NCBI GenBank assembly: GCA_000697665.1
Contig: KL197717.1
Span: forward strand, 897,950-961,949
DNA: 64,000 nucleotides
DNA from: Jaapia argillacea MUCL 33604
Taxonomy: Eukaryota > Basidiomycota > Agaricomycetes > Jaapiales > Jaapiaceae
Direction of reading: 5' to 3'
Shown here: positions 23,284 to 35,400 of the stretch, piece after piece
Numbering within the stretch: position 1 is the first letter of the stretch
Layout: the number at the start of each line of letters is the position of its first letter
Translations under genes and position numbers: made by a program
The notes under the pieces: generated by a model
What the model was told of the DNA's origin: nothing
Databases searched by the model: none
The model's input: the letters and a program-made list of their open reading frames with translations, nothing else

Positions 23284-23454
23284 CTAGACTAGAAGGTTTG
23301 GGTAACCCGCTATCAAGCTCCTCATACTATTGGCCCCGCTGCTAGCGTACACCAACAGTTTCTCCTTGCACAGGTCGCAACTCTTCGCACTTCCACCGAG
23401 AGCACCGTGCACGTGGTAGGACAGTACCCTTTACTGTAGTATCCACATTCTACC

Positions 23455-26400
23455 ATGGTTTTCGGACCAGAACCTGGTGAGTTTGTTGATCGTGACCGCC
23501 ATTGTCCCAACCCTATTCACTCAGGCTCCTTGTAGGCATGCCGGAGGATGAGATCGAGCTGAATCACCTGGACGAACAACAAGACCGTACACCTTCACTG
23601 AGACCCTTATTGGAGTCTGCCAGTAGTTCTTCCTCTGAATTCAGGTTGTTGAAAGGTAAATCATCACAGCAAGCAGGCTTATTGTAACCTTTTCCGATGG
23701 TACTGATCGGGCTTTATCAGATACCCCGGCGACGCCCTTGAGAAACTCAAGACCTTGGGACCCTTTCATCCTCGGACGTCTACCTTTGTTTCTCTTCTTC
23801 ATATTTTTACTCGCATTGGTAGCAGTCCTCGAGGCTATCATCCGAATAGCTCGTCGCGATTCTGGATTTTCGCCGCCTTCGTCAAGTCGATTGGTTGCCT
23901 GGACTTATGTGCCACTCATCATCCTCGTCGGTATCGCATGGATTTGGCAGTTATTCGACTTGGAGGTACGTAAGATGATTCCCTGGACGGCGATGAAGGG
24001 TCACGCAGTCCCTGCGCAAGACTCCATCCTACTGGATTATATCGGTGGGGGTATCTTAGACGTCCTTTCTCAGGCTCTGAGAAGGCGTGACTATCCCGTC
24101 CTCATCACAGTGGCAGGACTCATCCCCGTATCTGTGGCAACAATTGTGGCAACCTCGTTATGGATCATATTTCCCATTCTTTCATCCCACCCCGATACCC
24201 TGATTCGTACTGCCACGTTCCATGGCGCCGAATTGAATGTCTCGTCATCCGATATATCTTATCTATATCAATATCTTGGCCACGTCACATACGACCTTCC
24301 CCGCCCGCGATGGTTGACCCAAGACTATCTCATCGCTCCTTTCAATTCCAGCAACCCGACTTCCAACATGCTCATCACAGGCTCCACGAAGGGGTATGCG
24401 GCTGATTTGGATTGTCAGCCCGCGGAGGTACAGCTTACCGGCCCACCTGATGCCCTAAATATGTCGTCACCGAACTTCGACTTTACTCAAGCGCAGATTC
24501 AGATCACTTACGGAGGCTGTGAGCAGACCTTCAATTTGACATTTGCGCAGTTCTTACACGGTACGCTCAGAGATTCGAATTCGAGGGAAATTCCAACCAT
24601 GTTAACATTCTGATAGATCGGTACATGGGTGGCGTGTTCAATTTCACCTGTGCTGGTACGACGTCCACGGCCCTCGTAGCGGGAAAGTTCGTCGCCATGA
24701 ACTTGACGGCCAACGCATATATCTGCGATCCTGTCTACACAGAGGTCGACATGATCGTATCCACCAATGCAACAAGCGCGGCTATCATATCGGAGACAGC
24801 TAATAACCCGACAAATTTCACCTACTTAGGGGGTCAATACGCCTTGCAGTGGATCGATAATGTCACTGACAGCGAATACGTCCAAACCGATCCCTTCGAG
24901 ACGTGGTTTCTCAACCAAACGGCTTTCAACATGTCTGGTGTTGTCTACAGCCCCTGGGTTAGTTTAGTCCGTCACATCCAAGATTGGAGTGCAGATGACC
25001 TTCTGAATCCTGACGCCATCGTCGTGGGTTCGAAACGGGTATTCCATGAAATTTGGGGTTACACAATGCAGAGCGTTCCCATCAGTGAAGAGTTCCCGGG
25101 GGCGACCTCGATCACGGCATCGCGACTTGTTACCAGAGATATATCGTTGCGCATCATGCAGGCTTGCCTCATTACAATCGCGTTGTTAACCCTAGCTTTG
25201 GCCATCCTTCGTCCTCGAACCTACCTTCCCCGAGATCCTTCGTCGTTGGCGTCCATGGCTCTGTTCTTGCATGCTAGTCCTTTTCTTGCTGCGAAGCTTG
25301 TAGGAATGGGTTCAATGTCGACAGACGATATGGCTCAACAATTGCATGATGCCGTCTTTCGGACCCGTGTCGACAGCAGCGGCAATCTGTCTATAGTTGT
25401 CGAGGAAGATCCAACCAAGGTGATTGCCTTGCGTATTCTTACTCCCTCATCTAACCACCCAACTCTATAGTCACCCATACTGGCTTCACCCACCAATCAA
25501 AAACTGACGGGCTGGTGGCGGCCAAATATTGTGCGAGCCGCTGCTCCAGCTTTGCTTATCTCAGCTTTGCTTGGCATGATAGCAACTTTGGAGGCGTTAT
25601 ACCAAGCTAGTCGTCATCGCCATGGGCTGTCAAATGATCACCCAGGCGACCTGGCTCATTACTCGTGGACATACGCGGCGCCGGCTGCATTGTTTATTAT
25701 AGGCCTGGCCGTGCAGTCATTCGACTGGATCATCCGTACGATCGAGACATTCGCTCTCCTACGGAGACGCCTGCTCCCCGGTCCCCGTTTCATCACATTC
25801 AATCCACTTCACCATACCACCCTCGCAGTTGCCTGGCGCGCCGTCTACCACAGGCAGATATTTCTCCTATTGAGTACCATCGCCATTTCTATTTTTCCTG
25901 TGATGAAGACGGCTGTTGCAGGCCTCTTCTATACCAACACTATCACGCACACGTCATCAATTTTACTGGGGCTTAACACCACCTTCAACACCACCTTTGA
26001 TAATACAACCAACTACGGTTCCGCTGGAGAAATTCTGGCAGTTACCCAAATTTATGGGCTACAATTCCCCAACTGGACGACCCCCGATGTTGCCATTGGC
26101 GATATACACCTACCTTCAAACATCAATATTACCAGCGACTCAGTCTTTCAGGCACGGCTGCCGACACTACATGCAGATCTTGTTGGCTGCACTGCCATCA
26201 CTGATCACAACTTCGATACACTTATGTCTCCCATGATTTCAATGGAAGTACATGACTATTGTTTCGAGGATTCCACAGTAGTATTCGCCCTGCCTCAAAC
26301 GCCTGGATACTTTGGTGTTTCTCGACCCGCGGACAACACTAGTTGTCCAACCATTGTCTACGTCTTCGGAAAGACTTCCGAAAACCCACCCACCTCCGGG

Positions 26401-27275
26401 AACGGTAGCGCCAGCGCTGCCATATCCGATATCGCTGTTATTTCATGTTCATCCACGATGACCATGTACGTACCGTTGTCTCTTTCCTTGTCAGTAATGT
26501 TGATGGAAAAATTTGTAGGTCTACCATGGAGGTCACTTTCGCGCCTGCATCATCCAATCAGGTAGTTCTGTCGGTGAACCAATCCTCTGAGCAGGACCGG
26601 GTCAACATGACTGTTCCCTCCTTCACGCTCGTCGACACAATGAGCTGGGACAGTAGTCTCAGTACTTTTTTTGATGACTTCATGCTCGTCCTTACACTGC
26701 ATGAGCCTCAAACAAGTCTGGAGACGTTCCTAGATACAGACTACCTTACCGGAGCTGTCAAGGGGCTATTCTCCGCGTACTGGGCCCTTTATGCCTCGGT
26801 CAACCTTCGCATCTCCGCTAATGCTACTTCTCAACCAACCACTGCCATTTTTACCCAACAAGATCCACGTATTTTCGTGGACTCCATCCCTGCTCGTCTA
26901 ATCGAGTCGTTCCTCGGTCTGGCGGCCACCTGCGTCGCACTCGTGTGGCTAGGAGTCGGGAGGCAGGCCTCCATGCCCAAGCCACCGTATTCTATTGGTG
27001 CACAGATGAGCTTTTTGGCAGGAAGCCGTTTCCTCGAAATCCCGGAGTTCAACGATGGTCGCCTAAGGCAGCAGATGTCGGACGATGAAATTCACGAGGT
27101 ACTTCGGGAGTATCGATTTGGATTCGGGTGGTGGCACGACGATGGGAAGCGGCGATTTGGGCTTGACGTTGGTTCGACGGACGATTATCATGATAAACAG
27201 GGATGGAATAGATCCACCTTGTCGTTGGCGAAATTGGATGGCGGTGGCCTTGAAGAGGAGGGCAGGTTCCTGTAA
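23455..27275 (+). CDS. DUF3433 multi-pass membrane protein
   Basis: The gene starts MVFGPEPG (taccATGg) and has at least five introns; junctions were checked near 24570, 25420-25470 and 26462-26520. After a short cytosolic segment it has two DUF3433-type repeats. The first has W-x-Y-V-P followed by LIILVGIAWIWQLFDLEVRKM, PW and SILLDY. The second starts WWRPNIVRAAAPALLISALL, then WTYAAPAALF and AVQSFDW. Between and after the hydrophobic blocks lie long extracellular segments rich in N-x-S/T sites and Cys. Total near 1,100-1,200 residues. DUF3433 proteins are large fungal plasma-membrane proteins of unknown function. Confidence 0.85.
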
Positions 27276-27499
27276 CTTGCCAATATTCACATTTCTATGT
27301 GTCTCCGGTCCCCTGTATTTATGCATCTATACCGTCACGGTGTTTATTGTCGACGATGGTCGATGAAATAAATCAATAAAAACTTTGAAGGGGGTCTCTT
27401 CGGCGCACTTGGATGAGCTGGCGATTGACTCACTGTGTAAGGCGAGTGAGTAGTTCCAGTCTAACTCCACACCTTTACTGGTCTTTCCTTGACCTTCCC

Positions 27500-28453
27500 A
27501 TGTTCTCATCCGTCCAACCAAGCCTCATATCGTTGTTCTCCTCGACTGGTAGCCAACCGTTGAGTCTATTCTCCGCACACACGGACCAGTCCTTGCCCGC
27601 CGACTCCGCGATTCATCTATTGAATGACTCGTCCGGCTGTTCTCAGGCTCCGTCTCCAGCAGCCCTTATCTCCCCCACCGATATAAACCGAGAATCAGAT
27701 AGACCCGAGGACTATGCATTGAATCAGACTGTTCTACATATCCAGTCCCCGACTCTTCGAACAACCTACATCAGGTGTCCTCCAACCCACCGAGTGGCGG
27801 AGGCGTCGGGGAGAGCCAGATCAGCACATTTAGGTCTGAAGCATCCTTGGGTGCATTTCCAAGTCAGGAACTTGGGGAAAGCATGGTCGTTTGAAGTGGG
27901 AGTTGTCGATCAGTCGGGGAGAGAAGGGATCATCCGTTGCTCAACATTCCAGGTGGATATTTTCTTCTGAGCTCCTCATTCGTCTGGCTCGCATACTGCC
28001 CCTGGGAAAATTTCACCTGTACTTTTCGAAACTGGGTTGACTGCATACTGAATCCTCCGCTAGAGGGACCCGTGTCTCAAATTGTCATCACCCCCTCTGC
28101 TTCACCTTCCCTTGTCGTTTCCGCCATCGTCGTCACATCCGTTGACCTCCTGGGCTACGATAGCGCTGAACCTCCCATCTTTGCTCCTCCACTTTTCTTC
28201 ACCCAATCTCATGGATAAATCTCGGGATCCGCTTGAGGGGGAGACCGAGACTGACGACGACGATCTTGATAATGACGATCCTGGAAAGCCCCTTCCTCAC
28301 AGGATTCTGAATGGCGCAGTACCGACGGGAATTTATTCGCATGTGTCATTTATCAAGGTGCATGCCACTTGTCGATTGAGAAGGATTTGGTTCAGTGAAG
28401 GTGGACCGACCCAGAACTCTCCTTGGGAATTTCAGATGTATGCGGCGGAATGA
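27500..28453 (+). CDS. CFAP20/DUF667-domain protein
   Basis: Two exons, 27500-27952 and 28064-28453, give 280 residues. The domain starts MFSSVQPSLISLFSSTGSQP and continues TTYIRCPP, LGLKHPWVHFQVRNLGK and WSFEVGVVDQSGREG. After the intron come STFQ-RDPCLKL, SWATIALNLPSLL and IKVHATCRLRRIWFSEG. These follow the order of human CFAP20 (Bug22), with an acidic insertion before the last strand and an insertion in the N-terminal third. CFAP20 is an axonemal inner-junction protein in ciliates and animals. Basidiomycetes have no flagella, so here it must do something else (nuclear or RNA-related roles have been suggested for plant and animal homologues). Confidence 0.85.
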
Positions 28454-28577
28454 GTATCGCGGATGGAATTCCGTGTCTAGTACCATTACATTGCAGCGTA
28501 ACTTGTCACATGATGAAGTAGATACAATGTCCCTTCATCCAGTCGTAAACCAATACATACCAACTACTGGAGACCCA

Positions 28578-30019
28578 CTAATTACCACCGCTCGTCACGT
28601 AGCATGATATGTCCTCGCCATTCCCCAGGAACCAGAATTTTCTCCGAGTTGCAGCATTGCGCTCTTGGATTTTATACGAAACGAAAAGTCGTTGTAATAC
28701 GGTGACGGATGAGCTAGCCTCCAATTGTGGCCGCTCTCCCGTGTGCTCGTCAACGGGTCCCAGCCAACGAGAGTCGATCAAATCCATAAGCGTCTCCTCC
28801 GTAAACTTGTTCGTCCCATCTGTTTCAAGGGTGAGATGTTGTAACTTGGGGACGAGAAAGGCTTGTTCCAGGTCATCCGAGGGGGTACAAGTTAAGGCGA
28901 TGAGAAATTTCTCTGTGATATAGTCGAATTCTGCGCCGACAGTGGGACGGGGAACTTCGAGGGATGGTGCCAACGAAAGTATTTCCAGCATCTCTTCCTC
29001 CAACACGTAGACATATGATAGCACGAGAGCGCGTAAATGGCAGGAGGATTGTTGGACCATCTGGGGGATTCCAAACGATTGTGGTCCCGGAGGGACGGGC
29101 CCAAGTGGTTTCGAACGATAGGATACCGATAAGGATCGAAGGGCGGGAAGGACTAGGGCTTCAATGACGGACTGCGGTGTTGTTTCGGTGATTACATGTA
29201 ATTTGCGAACCTTTTGGAGGACGATGGGCACAACTGATCCCACCGACATATACGGTTCCACGTATAGGGAACAGGAGACGAGATTATGGCAAATCCTTAG
29301 TATCTCGATATATTGTTCAAGGTGCGAAAAGGAAGGTGAGAGTTGAAGGTGGTGCAGCTTTGACCATGGGAATGATGTGACGATGGTGGATCCGGGGATA
29401 TCCAGATCCTCCGTATGAAGTGTGAGCTTTTGCAGCATGGACAACAGGCGAAGCATCGTATCCATTCGTGCAAAGCGGGGTTCCATGCCGTAGGGTAAAT
29501 TTTGATATCAAGACTCCGAAGCGAAGATAACTTCCTCGAGTCAACCTCAACGAGGGGTTGGAATGAAGGGAGTGGAAGGTGCAGTTTCAGAGACTGCAAT
29601 CGTGGTGCGTGAGCCAGGATTACTTCCAGGGCTTCTCTGCCACCCAGTTCTCGGTGAGACTGCCAGAGGACAGCGATCGACAACGGTCTCGTACCAGAGC
29701 GGTTTATCCAACTCTGGAGAGTGTTGATATAAAGTTTCGGGTCAGAAGGCGTCCTGAGCGTTAGAGATATGGAAGACCAAGGTTCCGGTACCGAAAAGGT
29801 AGTCGCTCTCCAACCCCGACAAATCTGACTGACGAGTAAAGGGGAATCATTGGCTCTTGGGAGGATGTATTCGTCGTTTGGAAGGCTGTAGCTGAAAATC
29901 TTTACCAGCAGCTCCGGTGGTAGATATGGTAACCGCGGTGGAGAACTTGCTGACAGGGACCTCCCTCCCTGGGTGTCGCGATGACGGTCCGGCGAAAGTT
30001 CAGCATTGCTGGTGTCCAT
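28578..30019 (-). CDS. F-box protein (agaric type), apparent frameshift
   Basis: From ATG 30019 the protein reads MDTSNAELSPDRHRD, then an F-box LPYLPPELLVKIFSYSLP with LVSQICRGWRATTFSVPEPW, as in the large agaric F-box families. Leu-rich sequence follows. At about 29500 the reading frame must shift by one base to continue as LPYGMEPRFARMDTMLRLL and then Leu-rich repeats to the stop at 28578. No GT-AG intron fits. A single A gained or lost in the four-A run (plus 29500-29503) would explain it. F-box proteins recruit substrates to SCF ubiquitin ligases. The partner and substrate are unknown. Confidence 0.8.
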
Positions 30020-30324
30020 GCTGAGCGCTGAGCGCCGAACCTGCAGATTCACAAGAAATATGTTCAGAATGCAAACCAAACCAAATATAAGTGCGATGCA
30101 CCTTGGACGTATGTACCAATAATTCTTCGCAGGTGTTGGCTGGTGTTGGTGATGTGGCACACGGCGGCAAGCGGTCCGATCAATCACCAAACGCGAGCTG
30201 GCGACTTCAACAGACTTCAACACGGCGACGGAACAACTTCTGTCACCCAAATATCCTAACCCGACTCAGAAACTCTCCCTGCACTCTGTCACTGACCGCA
30301 CTGAGAACCATATAAACCTTGCTG
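30020..30324. promoter_or_regulatory. Divergent intergenic region (F-box / formyltransferase)
   Basis: 305 bp between opposite start codons. An in-frame extension of the F-box frame runs into it but looks like 5' UTR. No specific site recognised. Confidence 0.35.
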
Positions 30325-31823
30325 ATGATTCGGGCTGCGCTATGTCACCGAAACACAGCTAATGTGGCGCGAACGTCTCCAGGGATCCGGGCATTGCGAA
30401 GGACCTGGTGCATACCTAAGGGCCGGCTTATCCATAGCATTGCTTCACCCGAACCATTCAAAATATTATTCTTCGGTCGAGACGAATTTTCTTGTCAAGT
30501 GTTGAGAGAGTTGTACTCTGCTCGTGGTGCGTACTCCCTTGCTCCGGTCATGGTCCTCGCTCAAATTGTCACAGAGCTATGGCAATCTATTGCCGTAGTC
30601 ACTCAACCAGACGAGAAGACTGGTAGGAGAGGGTCGCAGCTTTCTATCTGTGCGTGATTTATGGCCATAAGCTACTCTCCAGTTTTCGTCACCCAAATTC
30701 CTCTCTCACCTTCAGCGCCGCTCAAAGTTCTGGGACAAACTATGGACCTGCCAATCCATACCATCCCTCACGAGAAGTCAGCCTTCAAGTTTTGGCAGGT
30801 ACTAACTTTGCTCCAACTCTGTTTTTTATCGTATTAAACTCATCGACAGCCTCCAGATCCATTCAGCAAACCGGAACCTCCCCATCTCCTCCTGACAGCA
30901 TCATTTGGACGAATCCTCTCCAATGCACTGTTGCACAACTTCTTGCCGTCCCGTCGCCTCAATGTCCACCCTTCGCTTCTCCCACTGTATCGTGGCGCTG
31001 CACCAATACAACACGCCCTACTCGATGGGCGTGCTGACACCGGAGTCTGTGTTATTGAGATGATGGAGCGGAAAAAGGGGATCGATGCTGGCGAGATTTG
31101 GGGGATGAAACCCTTGGTAGGTTCTTCCCTTCCCCAGACCTGGAAACTCCTCTAAGGCTTCCCTTCCATCGGTCCCATTGTAGCCCATTCCTCGTGGCTC
31201 CACCTTCCCTACACTGCGAGACACTCTAGCCAAGGAGGGAGGTGGCCTCTTGGTGTCTACGTTGCGTAGCATTTTGTCCGGAAATGTAGGACCCTACCAG
31301 AGCTTGTCTCCTCCCAATGTTCATCGATTTTATACAGGCAGTTTCAACAACACAAACCTCTGCATTGGACGCACCCCGAGCACCAATTATCACAATTGAA
31401 CACTCGATTGTCAATTTCGAAACGATGACAGCCGAAGATATCATTAGGAGGCATGGAGCGATTTCTCATCAGGTAAATTAACTCTCTTATAGGTGTATTT
31501 ATTATTCACTCGTCTGCTGTTTTCAGAGGCCTCTCATCACCTATCTCCCGACATCCAAGACCCTTCAGCTCCACGAGATTTCTAGCCTGCCATCCTCACA
31601 ATCTCCACGACTCGCTCTCCCATTACCTGGCATGGCAACCTTCCACCCCCCGACGCGTTCACTGGTAATACGTTGCGCGGGCGAAGCTCTGTTGAGTGTC
31701 CAGAAGGTGAAGCAACAGGATCGCTCGCTGTTGGCAGCAAAGGAATGGTGGAACGGGTTGCGACCTGAAGCGATGTCCCTCGACTATCCTGGCACTGTCA
31801 ACTTCGTTCAGAGATGTTCGTGA
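30325..31823 (+). CDS. FMT1: Methionyl-tRNA formyltransferase, mitochondrial
   Basis: The N-terminus MIRAALCHRNTANVARTSPG is Arg-rich without acids, like a mitochondrial presequence. Then KILFFGRDEFSCQVL, a spliced ELWQSIAVVTQPDEKTGR, PLKVLGQTMDLPIHTIP and LLTASFGRIL. The catalytic loop LNVHPSLLPLYRGAAPIQ is followed by TGVCVIEM and the conserved Asp in KKGIDAGEI. A C-terminal domain ends FVQRCS. Six or so short introns. It transfers a formyl group from 10-formyl-THF to Met-tRNA for mitochondrial initiation, using the same folate pool as the cyclo-ligase at 6.4-7.6 kb. Confidence 0.94.
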
Positions 31824-32067
31824 ACTATTATTGGTCGAGGAATCCCTCTCAACTTTTGTTGTCGCCTCCGCCCACGTGATCCATCTCCACGTGGAATTTC
31901 CAAGATTACCTGAATCGGGGAGTCCTGCTTCACGGAGGGCATGAACTGTAAATACTGCCCTCGGTGAATAAGCCCCGCCGACGCGCGCAGCGGACTGCGT
32001 CAGTGTTACTACCTCGCTGTAATCGCTTTAATCGCTCCATCGTTGCTGTCCCGGTCGACACTTTCAT
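31824..32067 (+). other. Intergenic
   Basis: Short gap between two plus-strand genes; no feature seen. Confidence 0.35.
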
Positions 32068-32465
32068 ATGTCGTATCACCACCATCACCACCACAAGCGA
32101 CACAATGTGCTCAGGCCTGCGCCTGCTTACTATGCTAGCAATTATGGACGTGAGTTCAACGTCCTGGATAAAGATCTCCTTCTCTATCGAGGCACATTCA
32201 TGAGTCCCGCTGAGCTGAATCCAATTACTGCTTAGATCATGGACGGCATGATGGTGCTGTGTATTACACCGCGCAACCCCAACCGCAACTCCAGCCGCAG
32301 GTGATATATGTTCAGCAGTCACATAGACGCCATGACTCTGAATGTGAGGAATGTGCTTGGTACGTGCACCGTGCGTCTTCCGATCCGTCAGGGACTCAGG
32401 CGCCGTTCAATAGTTGCGCGGGATGTTTGGCTGCATTGTGCTGCTGTGACTTGTGTTGCTGTTGA
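32068..32465 (+). CDS. CYSTM-like small Cys-rich protein with natural His6
   Basis: Two exons, 32068-32149 and 32236-32465, give 103 residues. The N-terminus is MSYHHHHHHKRHN, a genuine run of six His. The middle is Tyr/Gln/Pro-rich (YYTAQPQPQLQPQ), and the C-terminus is CAGCLAALCCCDLCCC, the shape of a CYSTM tail: a short membrane segment packed with Cys. CYSTM proteins are tail-anchored, usually at the plasma membrane, and linked to stress or metal tolerance. The His and Cys content would suit metal binding, but that is inference. Confidence 0.75.
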
Positions 32466-35400
32466 GCATTGTGAACGATGTAGGACATTGGATATGTGTA
32501 TTTGTTGTCGTCCTCTCTGGAATTTCACCGCATTGCGTTGAGTATCCGTCTTCGTGGCTGGTCTTCCATGACTTAATTCAACGATTCTTGGCGCGTGTCA
32601 TGAAGGGCTCAGGAGTCCCGGTAACACTCCCGTCAACTGAGCATCGAGCCTGCTCCGCCTATTCTATGGTAAGTCTATGCCAGATGGCCGTGGTTCCCGT
32701 GAGGTTCGACCATAATGCCGGCGACTTCAGAGGTATCTCAGAATCCCAAAACCTGGAACAACTCCCACACAAGCATCGCATCGAGATGGTAGCAGTGCAT
32801 CGGAGCCCGAAGAGTCGTTTCAACACCGCAAGTAACAATGCTTTGCCCACTTTTGACGGATCTCAAGGATGCATCTTTGTGTAAGATCTTCGCAGATTGC
32901 TCCGTTGTTCTAATCATGAAAGGCGTGTAACGCGGTGATCAACCCCCTGTCTCCCACATGTTACGGGCTTCAACGCAGAAGGATTTAAACCCGAGGATAT
33001 GGCAGTGACAGGTCAACTCGCTGTACATCGGTAGGCCTGTCCCTTGTCATGGTGAATACTGATGGACGATGTTGATGGGTGTAAGCCGAACATCCCTCCA
33101 CGCGTCAAGCTTCAAGGCTGATGCATGTTAGGGGATCCAGCGAGACGGAGCTGATCTTGCTGTGCCCAAATTATGATTTCTCTTGCAGAGGCATGTGGGA
33201 TTTCTCCAATTTCACATTCGGTAAATAGACGGCTATCTAGGAAATATTCAACCCCCTCGCCACTACAAAGACAACAGGCACGAATAATAGCAAAGGGGAC
33301 GCCGAAGCTCCGGAAGGGGGAGGTGAGACGAAGGGACCAGATAAGATCTGGCTTGTTGTTCGTCGTAGATGGTCGCATCCGGATTCCCTAACTTTCCTCG
33401 GGAAATGGAGTTACAATTGCCTTCCTGTCAAAGGCGAAAGGAAGTTTAATCAAACAATCTGCCCGCGGCTGACAAGAACAACATACTTAGATTTTGGAGG
33501 CGATCTGTTCAATAACATGAAGCGAAGGGTGGCGTATATACTCCCGAGGGACTCGCCCCCGTGCCAAAGCCATCAATAGCGGTCTCTTGAGGAGGTGCGG
33601 ATGACGAACGAACGCCACGTTCCTCCTATCATCGGGACCAGTTTATTTACCAAACCGACCGATTGGAGTCGTGCATCCTCTTGAGTTCACTTCGACACCC
33701 TTTCGCTATATGATGCCCCCATGACTAAGGGGATAGGCAAGGGTATTCGCCTCGCGTACGAAATGCGACCCAGGTGGCTCGATACAATAGAATTGGGCGC
33801 CAGGGCACGGGGTAATGAGCTGATATAAAATGATACGACGGGAACCTCCCGCCAATAATGAATTTCAATGGATTGACGATTTTGGAGACCTCGGTTCCCG
33901 GAAGGATGTGCGTCTTTGAGTGTGGAATGTTAGCCTCGCTTTGGCTTGGTGTTGAGGCCTTGAGGACTTCGGAACGGGCGTCGATCTCAGCATAGCCTGC
34001 CCATCGATTGTACCTCAGGGAGCGGGGCTACAGGGACTCAATCTGGATTTCATTGAAATGAGATTGAGGTAGTGGCTGCAAAGATAGCGGATCTTAGAGA
34101 TGGGGAGGTCAGCGGGGTGTGATGAAGAATCAAGACGACGAACTGGATGAGGAATTTAGAGAACAAAGGGAAATGAGAAGGCTGAGCAATATCTTCGCGG
34201 TAGGCTAGGTGAACTCGAGATAGGGGAATCCAATGGTTGACAAGTTTGGATATCTGAGGGTCTCCTGTAGGCTACCGAGGTGGCGACAAGTGACCGACAT
34301 CCCCGAAGCAGGAGAGGGAAGATCCGTCAGACGACGAACAGCTTCCACTGAACGATTGTGCGCGCTTCCATGGACCGATCGATCACAAATTGGCATCGGG
34401 TCATCGTAGCTGGAAAGCAAGGATCCGCCGTGAAACAACCCTACAACAACCTCATTGTCGCGGCCAGAGCAAAATGACTGGGAAAAATAACGAGAGCTCT
34501 CAGTGTGGGTGGTGTGGGTGTAGTACCGAGGAAATGGAGAAAAAGATTGGAAAGGGACTGGAAAGGAGCCCACCATGACGGCTCGGCGGTCTTACTTCTG
34601 GACTCCAAAGAAAATGAGGCACCGAATGATTCGAGCCACGAGTTATTCTGGTGGAATGCTGCGTACACGCAGGATCCCATGAACGACGGGCAGGAAAGTT
34701 GAAGAACCTTCAGGTTCTCCTGGTTGGTTTCACCCTGCTCGAAGGAGGGACAGAGTTCGAAGACGAAGTTACAATCTGACATTGACAAAGAAGTTTCGGT
34801 CTGGAAAATCTGCGCGGAGGGCTTCCCCAGCTCAGTGCAATGGCGCCGCAGATCTTCACCTCCAAGCGAATGTAGAGCCTATGTCATTGCCAGTACTCGT
34901 GTACTCATCAGGCACGAAGAAGGGCAGCGCGAAAAACATCTGGCAAACGAGCCGTAAAAGACCCGCGTAAACACAAATGGGTCTAATACCTGCTTCTTCC
35001 AGTCATTGACAGGGTCTTGTTCCTTGGAGAGAGGCATCGGTAGGATGATCTACGTTGGTTCCAAAAGGATAAGAATACGGCGACCGGCGAATTTAATCTT
35101 ACCAGGCAGGCTCTGGTACCCTTCTTGGGTTTAACGACATTAGGCCGGGCTAAGATTGTCACTTGGTGGAGTTTCCGGCCTCTAAACGTGTGGTGATGAC
35201 GAGTGAGGTGGGAACGATCGATTCATATGAAATGTATTGATGGATTTTCAGCACAACGGAGCGAATGAGGTATAGGGTTTGAGCCTGATCGGGATGTTAG
35301 TGGCTGGACTGGGGCAGTACTGGGCGGACAGTCGTAAGTTCATACCGGGTTAAGAAACATTCATTCGGATTGATTTAACAGACGTTGTCTTCATGAGCCG

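Noticed and set aside
30311-30316. TATAAA just before the formyltransferase ATG
   Set aside because: Only 9 bp separate it from the start codon at 30325, too close to act as a TATA box for this gene.
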